Shown: in pieces, positions 1 through 7,739 of the stretch
Position numbering within the stretch: the stretch's first letter is position 1
How the letters are laid out: every line of letters starts with the position of its first letter
Assembly: GCA_041178545.1 (NCBI GenBank)
Contig: JBEGVB010000063.1
Location: 1-10,939 of the forward strand
DNA from: JBEATZ01 sp041178545
GTDB lineage: Bacteria; Planctomycetota; UBA1135; UBA2386
Length of the DNA: 10,939 nucleotides
Direction of reading: 5' to 3'
Program-made: the position numbers and the translations under genes
The notes under the pieces: model-generated
Database searches by the model: none
Seen by the model: the letters and a program-made list of their open reading frames with translations, nothing else
Told to the model about the DNA's origin: nothing

Positions 1-1391
<1,391 letters not shown>

Positions 1392-1440
1392 TGCGAAATG
1401 CCTCGAGAGGTGGCCCGTGGGCCCGGTTTGGAGGGCGGGG

Positions 1441-1469
1441 ATGGTACGGTGGCATCCGGGGGTGGACAA
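1441..1469 (-). promoter_or_regulatory. Candidate sigma-70-type promoter of hppA
   Basis: On the minus strand a TTGTCC hexamer (1469-1464) is followed after exactly 17 bp by TACCAT (1446-1441), about 50 bp upstream of the hppA ATG. Both hexamers and the spacing fit a housekeeping promoter, and this is the best -35/-10 pair in the window. It implies that hppA can be transcribed independently of the dedA/ABC genes upstream. A weak Shine-Dalgarno (GAGG, 9 nt from ATG) lies in the predicted leader. This is read from sequence only. Confidence 0.6.
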
Positions 1470-1478
1470 GAATCCACC
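1461..1478. promoter_or_regulatory. Perfect inverted repeat over the hppA -35 box (possible operator)
   Basis: GGTGGA, a 6-bp spacer, then TCCACC form a perfect two-arm palindrome. One arm and part of the spacer coincide with the predicted hppA -35 hexamer at 1464-1469. That placement fits binding of a dimeric repressor that would occlude RNA polymerase. No T-run follows on either strand, so it is unlikely to be the terminator of the dedA transcript. A 6+6 palindrome in GC-rich DNA can arise by chance. Confidence 0.35.
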
Positions 1479-1506
1479 GATGCCGCCGGATCACCTGCGC
1501 GAGGTC

Positions 1507-2229
1507 TCAGGCATCCGTGCGCGAAGGTCCGTTGGCATCGGACGGAGCGCGTTCTGCGGGTGCCGCAGCATCGACGGGCCGGGCCTCCACGAACGCCTCG
1601 CTCGGCGTCGACACGCTCTCCAGGTACGCCTGCCGCTTGCGCGCACGCCACACCCAGAGGACTCCAAGGGTGATGAGCGCGACGGTGGCGACCACCATGC
1701 CGCGCTCCATCTGCTTGACGTAGCCGATGAGCACGTCGATGCCCGGGGCGAAGTGGAACCCTGCGTAGGTCAGGGCCGGCACGATCAAGACGATGCCGAG
1801 GCCGTCCAGCAGGAAGAACCTGCGGAACGGCATGTTCATGGTGCCTGCGGTGAAGAACGCGACCACGCGGATGCCGGCGAGGAAGCGGGCAATGAAGATC
1901 ACCAGGTCGCCGCGGCGTCGGAACCAGTGGTCGAACTGGGCGAGTCTGCGCTTGGTGACCACGAGGCGCATGGTGCGGAGCCTCAGCAGCCGCGGACCGA
2001 ACAGGCGCCCTGCCATGTAGGGGATCAGGTCACCGGCGAAGATGGCACCCGCGCACCAGCCCATCATCACGGGCAGCTGTGCCTTGTCGGGGGACGTGGC
2101 GCAGATGTACCCCGCGGCCACCAGCACGATCTCCTCGGGCAGGGGCAGCCCGATGCCGCACACGATGAAGATGAGCGCGACCCCGATGTAGGGGTACTGC
2201 GCGATCACATCCACGAGGGTGTCGAACAT
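1507..2229 (-). CDS. DedA-family (VTT-domain) integral membrane protein
   Basis: The 240-residue protein has DedA hallmarks. There is a re-entrant segment with GLPLPEE (27-33) that carries the conserved acidic residue, then GDLIPYMAGRLFG (66-78) with the conserved Asp, then IARFLAGIR (113-121) with the two conserved arginines, and a TAGT/MPF segment near 128-135. Further hydrophobic segments lie near 142-158 and 178-196. The family is needed for membrane-potential homeostasis, and members such as UptA recycle undecaprenyl phosphate. Whether this copy moves that lipid is inference. The C-terminal 45 residues are hydrophilic and Ala/Pro/Glu-rich, longer than in typical members and probably disordered in the cytoplasm. 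It starts 9 bp after the stop of the preceding gene, with a C-rich gap and no Shine-Dalgarno, so translation probably depends on reinitiation. Nothing resembling a terminator follows it. Confidence 0.93.
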   Translation of the reverse strand: MFDTLVDVIAQYPYIGVALIFIVCGIGLPLPEEIVLVAAGYICATSPDKAQLPVMMGWCAGAIFAGDLIPYMAGRLFGPRLLRLRTMRLVVTKRRLAQFDHWFRRRGDLVIFIARFLAGIRVVAFFTAGTMNMPFRRFFLLDGLGIVLIVPALTYAGFHFAPGIDVLIGYVKQMERGMVVATVALITLGVLWVWRARKRQAYLESVSTPSEAFVEARPVDAAAPAERAPSDANGPSRTDA

Positions 2230-2238
2230 GGGCGGGGG

Positions 2239-3078
2239 TCAGCGCAGGAAGGGTAGCAAGACGCCCACCCGTTCGTCGGCGAGAACTTCAGGAGGCAGCG
2301 CGTCCCGCTCGCCCTTCAGGTATGTGACGACGGGCAAGAGCAGGTTGCTCCAGGCGGTGGCAACGTCCCGGTCGCGGACCTCGTCCAACCTCCGCAGCGT
2401 CAGTTCCAGCAGTTCGACTGCCTGCCTCCGCTCGCCCCGCGCGAGGAAGGAGGCGGCGAGCCGGGGAGCCGCGAACAGCCGTTGTTCCCGCAGCGCGGGC
2501 CCGGCACCCAGTGCCTCGGCCTCCGCCAGGCACCGGTCGGCCACCCGTGCGGCGTCGCCGCCCAGCACCGAGTCGGGCCCTGCGAGTGCTGCAGCAAGTG
2601 CCGGGTCGCGACGTGCTGCCAGCTCGACGAGGAAGGCTGCACCCGAGAGCAGTTCGCGGGCGACCGCTCGCCAGCGCTCCGGCCCGGCACTCTCGGCAGC
2701 CATGTCGAGAGCCAGCTGCTTCTCTGCCTGCAGGAAGGTCCATGCTGCTGCCAGGCGTTGCACCGCATGCTGGGTGCGCTGCGGCTCCGGGAGCTCTTGT
2801 TCCCCGCCCTCGAGTGCGTACTGGCAGGCGAAGAACACGCGGCCGTCGGTCCACTCCGGCAGCCAGGCGAGCACGATCCTGCTGTCGGCAAAGGACTCGG
2901 CAGCGTCGCCGTGCGACCCGGAGTCCGCGAGACCGCGCCAGAGGAAGGGGAGTACGAGGGGGCGCGCTGCTGCACGTGCCAGGCCGCGCGGTGCGTGCAC
3001 CGACGGTTGTGCGAGGTGCAGTGCCCCTGCCCAGCACGCGGCACACACGGCGATGCCGAGGACCACGCGCGCCCTCAT
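2239..3078 (-). CDS. Hypothetical exported or anchored helical protein in the ABC operon
   Basis: I do not recognise the family. The 279-residue product begins MRARVVLGIAVCAACWAGALH, a basic N-terminus plus a hydrophobic stretch at 5-21 that reads as a signal peptide or N-terminal anchor. The rest is Ala/Leu/Glu/Arg-rich and predicted almost entirely helical. Segments at about 105-155 and 200-250 (RLAASFLARGERRQAVELLELTL and similar) look like degenerate TPR-type helical pairs. I chose ATG 3078 over the longer in-frame start at 3159: it overlaps the upstream stop as ATGA and has GGAG 9 nt upstream, whereas the upstream residues are Arg-rich and lie inside the preceding gene. The tight coupling suggests it works with the ABC transporter, perhaps as a periplasmic accessory subunit. 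That role is inference. Confidence 0.8.
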   Translation of the reverse strand: MRARVVLGIAVCAACWAGALHLAQPSVHAPRGLARAAARPLVLPFLWRGLADSGSHGDAAESFADSRIVLAWLPEWTDGRVFFACQYALEGGEQELPEPQRTQHAVQRLAAAWTFLQAEKQLALDMAAESAGPERWRAVARELLSGAAFLVELAARRDPALAAALAGPDSVLGGDAARVADRCLAEAEALGAGPALREQRLFAAPRLAASFLARGERRQAVELLELTLRRLDEVRDRDVATAWSNLLLPVVTYLKGERDALPPEVLADERVGVLLPFLR

Positions 3079-4055
3079 CGCGCACGTCTCCTGCGAACTG
3101 CGGCAGCGGGCACCGCGAGCAGTGCGGCGACGAGCAGCGCCTGCCACAGCCCCGACCACAGGTCCTCTGCCGGCAGCCAGCGCCCGCGCTGCACCGCGAC
3201 CACGGCATCCCCTGCGGGCGTGAGGTCGCCCAGCGTCAGGACCAGCAACAGGGCGAGCGTGAGCGCCAGACCCGTGGGTGCAGCCAGCATGGCCCCCAGG
3301 GCCATGGCTGCCCCGAGCGCAACCGCTGCCGCGGGGACCATCGCGACGGCTGCGAGCGCGGTGTTGGCGGGTCGCGAGCGGGTGGCGGCGGACACGGCAA
3401 CCATGGCGCCCGCAGGGAACACGAGCGGCAGGTTGCCGGCACGGTGCTCGATGCGCACCTCGTCCACGACGGCACCGTGCACCGGGATGCGCACCAGTTC
3501 GTTCGTGCCCGCGACCTCCGTCGCCACTGGCACACCGCCGGGGACGTGCACGGCGATCCCTGCGGGCTGGGGCGATGCGTCCGCGGGGAGGATCGCGAGG
3601 GGGCGCAGCAGCAGCTCGCTGCAGGCCTGTGGCCGGTCCCAGGCGAAGGTGGCGCTCTGGCCCGGCAGCAGCAGCACCGGTGGGTCGTTCGTGCGGGCTG
3701 GCACGTGGTCGCGCGGCACCGGGGCAGTGGCACTCACCGCGCCGAAGGCTGCCCCGAGCGCGGCCAGTGCCAGCGTCAGTGCGCCAAGCGCTGCAAGGGT
3801 TGCCGTGCCACAGCCGCCGAGCGGGCCCGTGTGCAGCCGCGCCAGCGTCTCACCACGGTTGCGCAGGAACGGCGGCCAGCCCTGCAGTGCACTGGCACAG
3901 GCGACGGCAGCGAGGCAGAAGCACGCAACGTGCGTCGAGACCGCGGCGACTGCTGCGTCGCCGAGCGCGGCCCCCGCAAGGCACGCGAGCCAGAGGGGCA
4001 GTGCCCGCATGGTGTTGAGCAGGCACCGGCGGAACACGACGACCGCGATGCTCAT
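3075..4055 (-). CDS. Polytopic membrane protein with large extracytoplasmic domain, presumed ABC exporter permease
   Basis: The 326-residue product has hydrophobic segments near residues 18-39, 41-58 and 83-108. A non-hydrophobic, beta-rich region follows from about 110 to 218, containing LLLPGQSATFAWDRP and many Val/Pro-rich strands. Further hydrophobic segments lie near 230-258, 260-277 and 302-319, and the protein ends in RRRRAR. This architecture (three helices, external domain, three helices) fits an ABC-2-like permease, but no family motif is clear. The partner ATPase immediately upstream, overlapping by ATGA (4055-4052), is the main reason for the call. ATG 4055 is chosen because the longer reading frame, back to 4679, only shadows the ATPase gene. 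A purine-rich AGGGAGA lies about 12 nt upstream. It could instead be a membrane scaffold of a transporter whose permease diverged beyond recognition. Confidence 0.78.
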   Translation of the reverse strand: MSIAVVVFRRCLLNTMRALPLWLACLAGAALGDAAVAAVSTHVACFCLAAVACASALQGWPPFLRNRGETLARLHTGPLGGCGTATLAALGALTLALAALGAAFGAVSATAPVPRDHVPARTNDPPVLLLPGQSATFAWDRPQACSELLLRPLAILPADASPQPAGIAVHVPGGVPVATEVAGTNELVRIPVHGAVVDEVRIEHRAGNLPLVFPAGAMVAVSAATRSRPANTALAAVAMVPAAAVALGAAMALGAMLAAPTGLALTLALLLVLTLGDLTPAGDAVVAVQRGRWLPAEDLWSGLWQALLVAALLAVPAAAVRRRRAR

Positions 4056-4921
4056 GGCGCGCGCCCGTCTCCCTGCCGCTGCACACCCTGCTCCGCGACG
4101 CGGCGGAACAGCTCGAAGAGGTGTTCGCGTGCGCGCGAGCTCGACACCACCTGCGCACCGAGGCTGTTGCACCACTCCTGCAACCTCCGCAGGCCGTCCT
4201 CGTCGAGACCGCGCAGCACCAGTTCGAGGTCGCCCCTGCCGAGCAACTGGTCCAGCGTGCCGCTCGCGGCCAGCGTGCCCTGGTGCAGCACCGCGACCCG
4301 CTGGCACAGTGCCTCCACCTCCTGCAGGTGGTGGGAGGCGAGCAGCACGGTGGTGCCGGCAGCGGCCTCCGACCGGAGCATCTCGACGATGGCGCGGGAG
4401 CCCAGCGGGTCGAGTCCGCTGGTGGGTTCGTCCAGCAGCAGCACGCGCGGTCGCGGCATGAGTGCCACGGCGAGACCGAGCCGCTTCTGCATGCCCGTGC
4501 TCCACGTGCGAACCTGACGGTGCCGTGCGTCCGCGAGGCCGAGTTGCTCCAGCAGAGCGTCGGCGCGCGTGGGGATCTCGCCTGCGGGCATGCGCAGCAG
4601 CCAGCCCGTGTGCAGCAGCGACTCGCGGCCGGTGAGGAACGGCATCGGTGGCGGTGCCTCGGGCTGGAAGCCGACCCACTGCACGAGGGCGGGATCGGTG
4701 GGGGACCGGCCGAGGACCTGCACCGAGCCGCGGGTTGGCGCCTGCAGGCCTGCCAGCACCCGCAGCAGCGACGTCTTGCCCGAGCCGTTGGGGCCCAGCA
4801 CTCCGGCGATCTCGCCCGGTGCCACCTCGAGGTCGATCCCACGCAGCGCCGCCACCTCGCGCCGGAGCAGTCCGGTCCGGAACGTCACGTGCAGTTGCCG
4901 GATCGAGAGGGCGGATTCCAT
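4052..4921 (-). CDS. ABC transporter ATP-binding protein, ABC-2/CcmA type
   Basis: This cytoplasmic ATPase powers a membrane exporter. The 289-residue product has all nucleotide-binding motifs in order: Walker A GPNGSGKT (43-50), Q-loop around Q86 (VGFQPE), signature STGMQKRL (141-148; the usual SxGQ reads STGMQ), Walker B VLLLDE (160-165), D-loop SGLDP (168-172) and the switch His in ASHH (195-198). The C-terminal 75 residues form an accessory domain, as in ABC-2 drug, polysaccharide and Na+ exporter ATPases. ATG 4921 is preferred to a TTG at 4963, because the conserved fold begins at once (LSIRQLHVTF) and a -10-like TAGCAT sits just upstream of 4921. No Shine-Dalgarno is present and the predicted leader is only a few nt. 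It is the lead gene of the four-gene set. The substrate cannot be read from sequence. Confidence 0.95.
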   Translation of the reverse strand: MESALSIRQLHVTFRTGLLRREVAALRGIDLEVAPGEIAGVLGPNGSGKTSLLRVLAGLQAPTRGSVQVLGRSPTDPALVQWVGFQPEAPPPMPFLTGRESLLHTGWLLRMPAGEIPTRADALLEQLGLADARHRQVRTWSTGMQKRLGLAVALMPRPRVLLLDEPTSGLDPLGSRAIVEMLRSEAAAGTTVLLASHHLQEVEALCQRVAVLHQGTLAASGTLDQLLGRGDLELVLRGLDEDGLRRLQEWCNSLGAQVVSSSRAREHLFELFRRVAEQGVQRQGDGRAP

Positions 4922-4931
4922 CGGGGTGGGG

Positions 4932-4941
4932 ATGCTATCCT
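4932..4941. promoter_or_regulatory. Shared bidirectional -10 core between the ABC operon and the FHA gene
   Basis: Only 47 bp separate the two divergent start codons. The single A/T-containing block there, ATGCTATCCT, reads TATCCT on plus (4936-4941) and TAGCAT on minus (4937-4932), both TANNNT-type -10 hexamers sharing one TA step. No convincing -35 is visible on either strand. Predicted leaders are about 4 nt for the ATPase and about 20 nt for the FHA gene. The reading is by eye. Confidence 0.45.
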
Positions 4942-4968
4942 GAGCGCCTCGCACAGCGCGCAACCAAC

Positions 4969-5724
4969 GTGACCGGACACATCCTCAGAGCCGACGGTTC
5001 CTCCCTGCCCGTGCGCGACGGACTCACCATCGGCAGGCAGTCGGGATGCGACATCGTGCTCGACGACCACAAGGCCTCGCGCCGCCATGCAGTGCTGCAT
5101 GTCGACGCAGGCGTGGTCGAGGTCGAGGACCTCGGCAGCTCCAACGGCACGTTGCTCAACGGCAAGCCCGTGACGCGCCGCATGCTGCGCGACGGCGACG
5201 AGGTGTGCATCGGCACCACGGTGCTGCGCTACGTGGAGCGTGCGGCCGCACCCGCGGCAGCCGCGCCTGCTGCCCCCGCGGACGACGACCTCGACCTCTT
5301 CGGCGACGCGGCCCCGGCCGCGCCTGCCCCGGCTGCTCCTGCTCCGACGGTGGCCCCTGCAGCCCCAGTGCCGCGCGCGGCCGTGGTGCCTCCGGCCCCG
5401 CCGCCACCCGCGCCCAAGCCGCAGCCCGCGGCCGTGGTGGAGTTCGAGGACGAGGTGGTGGAACTGCGCAAGCCCGCGCCCTCGGCCCCGCAGACTGCAC
5501 AGCCCAAGGACCCGTTTGCCCCCGGCAGTGGGGCTCCTGCTGCCGCTGGTGCCGGCGTGCAGTCGAAGCAGCGCGTGCTGCAGTTCCAGAAACAGGCCGC
5601 AGGCAAGGGCCCGCTCGGCGACGATGTCGGGCAGCTGGCGGGCGGCGCCCGCTGGGCCCTGTACCTGCTGGTCGGGCTCGTCGGGCTGGGCCTAGCCTGG
5701 GTCGCGATGAACGCGGTGGGCTGA
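4969..5724 (+). CDS. FHA-domain protein with Pro/Ala-rich linker and C-terminal membrane anchor
   Basis: FHA domains bind phosphothreonine peptides in Ser/Thr-kinase signalling. The 251-residue product starts at GTG 4969 and enters the domain immediately. It shows LTIGRQSGCDIVLDD (19-33), SRRHA (37-41), EDLGSSNGTLLNG (53-65) and a closing DGDEVCIGTTVLRYV (75-89). The core phosphopeptide-contact residues (R23, S37, R38/R39, H40, GSSNGT) are intact, so binding is plausible. Residues 92-220 are low-complexity Pro/Ala-rich with acidic islands (DDDLDLFGDA, FEDEVVEL), presumably a flexible tether. Residues 226-251 (WALYLLVGLVGLGLAW) form one transmembrane helix with almost nothing after it, giving a tail-anchored topology with FHA in the cytoplasm. 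The frame is open upstream to 4648, but that part is a shadow of the ATPase gene. No kinase gene is adjacent. Confidence 0.93.
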   Translation: MTGHILRADGSSLPVRDGLTIGRQSGCDIVLDDHKASRRHAVLHVDAGVVEVEDLGSSNGTLLNGKPVTRRMLRDGDEVCIGTTVLRYVERAAAPAAAAPAAPADDDLDLFGDAAPAAPAPAAPAPTVAPAAPVPRAAVVPPAPPPPAPKPQPAAVVEFEDEVVELRKPAPSAPQTAQPKDPFAPGSGAPAAAGAGVQSKQRVLQFQKQAAGKGPLGDDVGQLAGGARWALYLLVGLVGLGLAWVAMNAVG

Positions 5725-6747
5725 GCGCCACACTGCGAGCAGGTCTCGGGCTGCGGCGTCCCAGCCGGTTGCGGGGTGCGGTCCAGAGGGCTCGACCGCG
5801 TCCCGCATCGCCACGGCCCACGCAGCGGAGTCGTCTGGCGGCAGCAACACGGCACCGTGGCGCCCGAGCTCGGCCATGCCGCTGTTGGCACTGACCAGGA
5901 CCGGTGCGCCTGCAGCGAGTCCCTCCAGTGCGCACAGGCCCGAGCCCTCGTGGTGCGATGGCACGCACACCATGGCGGCGCGCGCGTAGAGCTCCGGCAG
6001 CGCTTCTTCCGCGACGACGCCTGCGAACTCCACCCGGTCGAGGATGCCCAGTGCCGCTGCCCGCGACACGAGGCTCGCACGACTGCCTGCGTCGGCCCCG
6101 GCGAGAACGATGCGCAGCTGCCTGCGCCGTTCGCGCTCGAGGCGCGAGAAGGCGTCGAGCAGCAGGCTCAGGTTCTTGCGCGGCTCGAGGTGGCCCACGT
6201 GCAGCACCAGGTCGCGCTCGGCCGCGCGCGGCAGCACCGGCAGCGAGGGGGCGTTGGCGACCACCACCGGTCGTGCGCGGGGGGCATGGGCACGGATGCG
6301 CGCGGCCGTGAACTCGCTCACGGCAACCACGGCAGTGGCGCGACGTACCGCACTGCGCAACAGCATGGAGGCCAGCCACTGCGGCCGGTTGGAGTGTCCG
6401 TCGGCATCGCGCGTGTCGTGCACGGTGAGCACCGTGGGCACCCCGGTGCGCGGCAGCGGCAACATGGCGTGGTCGAGCAGGTCGACATCCAGCCTGCGCA
6501 GCAGGCGGGGCAGCCTGCGCCACTCGTGCCAGACGCGGGCCGGGGTGGCGGGCTGTGGTGGGAGGTCGAGCGCGTGCCAGTCCACGCGCTGGTGCCGCCA
6601 GGGCGGTGTGTACCCGCGGCCGTGCAGCACGGTCACGTGCTCGCCTTCCTGCAACAGGGTGCGCAACGCGTCCAGCACCCCCAGCAACCGGCGGTTCGCA
6701 CCCGAGTGCACACCAAGCCAGGCGCCGCTGACGGCCACGTGGAGCAT
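5692..6747 (-). CDS. GT4-type glycosyltransferase (third gene of the trio)
   Basis: This 351-residue GT-B-fold enzyme is presumably cytoplasmic and transfers a sugar from a nucleotide donor to a lipid-linked or glycan acceptor. Visible motifs are an N-terminal acceptor-domain strand (MLHVAVSGAWLG), TVHDTRDADG (108-117), VAVSEFTA (141-148), the linker LHVGHLEPRKNLSLLLDAF (182-200) that opens the donor-binding domain, and the EX7E motif HEGSGLCALEG (E267, E275). The start ATG 6747 lies 2 bp after the upstream stop (TGAGCATG), so translation is probably coupled; the nearest purine-rich site (GAGGAA) is about 11 nt away. The longer frame reaching 8382 is a shadow of the upstream glycosyltransferase genes. 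The last 11 codons plus stop overlap the 3' end of the convergent FHA gene, so one 33-bp stretch encodes both C-termini. Donor sugar and linkage are not predictable. Confidence 0.94.
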   Translation of the reverse strand: MLHVAVSGAWLGVHSGANRRLLGVLDALRTLLQEGEHVTVLHGRGYTPPWRHQRVDWHALDLPPQPATPARVWHEWRRLPRLLRRLDVDLLDHAMLPLPRTGVPTVLTVHDTRDADGHSNRPQWLASMLLRSAVRRATAVVAVSEFTAARIRAHAPRARPVVVANAPSLPVLPRAAERDLVLHVGHLEPRKNLSLLLDAFSRLERERRRQLRIVLAGADAGSRASLVSRAAALGILDRVEFAGVVAEEALPELYARAAMVCVPSHHEGSGLCALEGLAAGAPVLVSANSGMAELGRHGAVLLPPDDSAAWAVAMRDAVEPSGPHPATGWDAAARDLLAVWRSAHRVHRDPG

Positions 6748-6749
6748 GC

Positions 6750-7739
6750 TCAAGCGAGTTCCTCGTGCAGCGCGCGCCATCCCTCTGCAGCACGCGCGGG
6801 AGTGAACCCGGCTGCGTGCCGGAGGCCCGCTTCCTGCAGGCTTGCGCGCAACGGCTCGTCGCGGTGGATGCGGACCATTGCCTGTGCCATGGCCTCCACG
6901 TCGAACGGGTCCGCCAGCAGTGCCGCACTGCCGCAGACCTCGGGCAGGGCTGCTGCATCCGCGGCGAGCACGGGCACGCCGTGTGCCATCGCCTCGATGA
7001 CGGGCATGCCGAATCCCTCCACCAGGCTCAGCTGCAGCAGTGCGCGCGTGCGACGGATGCGTTCGTGCTTGACGTCCTCGGCCACCCAACCGTGGGGCGG
7101 CCCGAGGAACTCGAGGCCCGGCAGGTCGGTGCATCGCGTGCGTGCGAGTGCGTGTGCCTCGCGGACGCGTGCGTGGTTCTTGCGCGGACGGTCGTCGCCC
7201 AGCACCAGGAACGGTCCCAGTTGCAGTGCAGCAGGTGCGGGTGCTGCAGGGTGCACCACGCCGTGGGGGACGACGCGCGTGCGCGCTGCGGCAGCAGGCA
7301 GCTCGGCCGCCACCTGCTGCGCGGTCCACTGCGTCGGCGCGACCACCCGGTCGGCGCGCCGCAGGGCCAGCCGGGTCGCGAGGCGCGCACGCAACGGCAC
7401 CCGCTCGGGCGCCGTCGGACAGCGCCACGGCAGGTCGTGCACCGTGCTCACCACCGGCACGCGGCACCGCAGCGGCACGGCCGCAACCGGGCTGTGCAGC
7501 AGGTCGCAGCCGTGCTCGCCCACCAGCGCAGGCAGTGCGAGCTGGCGGGCAAGGGTGCCGCGCGGTGCGACGACGAAACTTGCGCCGGGCAGGTGGAACG
7601 GGTCCGTGCCCTCGGGCAGCAGCACCAGCACCTGTCCTGGCCATCGGGCCGTGTACGCGGCGACTGCGTTGAGGAACGACCGTGCGACGCCGGTGGGCGG
7701 CCCCGACGCGAGGCACACGGCATCGAAGGCAACCCTCAC
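6750..7739 (-). CDS. GT4-type glycosyltransferase (second gene of the trio)
   Basis: The 329-residue GT-B enzyme starts at GTG 7739, which overlaps the upstream stop as GTGA (7739-7736) and has GAGG 7 nt upstream, a good Shine-Dalgarno. Recognisable segments are VRVAFDAVCLASGPPTGVAR (1-20, the GxxR acceptor-side loop), VSTVHDLPW (97-105), VVAPTQWTAQQV (132-143), LVLGDDRPRKNHARV (178-192) and the donor-site EX7E motif EGFGMPVIEA (E241, E249). It is slightly shorter than its neighbours because the segment between the linker and EX7E is compact. It resembles mannosyl- or rhamnosyl-transferases of O-antigen and capsule clusters in motif layout, but specificity is unknown. The frame is open upstream to 8642, a shadow of the first glycosyltransferase. 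It is translationally coupled on both sides. Confidence 0.94.
   Translation of the reverse strand: MRVAFDAVCLASGPPTGVARSFLNAVAAYTARWPGQVLVLLPEGTDPFHLPGASFVVAPRGTLARQLALPALVGEHGCDLLHSPVAAVPLRCRVPVVSTVHDLPWRCPTAPERVPLRARLATRLALRRADRVVAPTQWTAQQVAAELPAAAARTRVVPHGVVHPAAPAPAALQLGPFLVLGDDRPRKNHARVREAHALARTRCTDLPGLEFLGPPHGWVAEDVKHERIRRTRALLQLSLVEGFGMPVIEAMAHGVPVLAADAAALPEVCGSAALLADPFDVEAMAQAMVRIHRDEPLRASLQEAGLRHAAGFTPARAAEGWRALHEELA

Noticed and set aside
2482..4517. Two overlapping plus-strand open frames over 650 codons
   Set aside because: They are shadows of the ABC operon on the minus strand. Compositions are Arg/Ala/Ser/Pro-rich with no motif, as expected for antisense frames in high-GC DNA.
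4922..4963. TTG-initiated N-terminal extension of the ABC ATPase
   Set aside because: It would cross the predicted -10 core and add 14 residues outside the conserved fold. ATG 4921 fits the family better.
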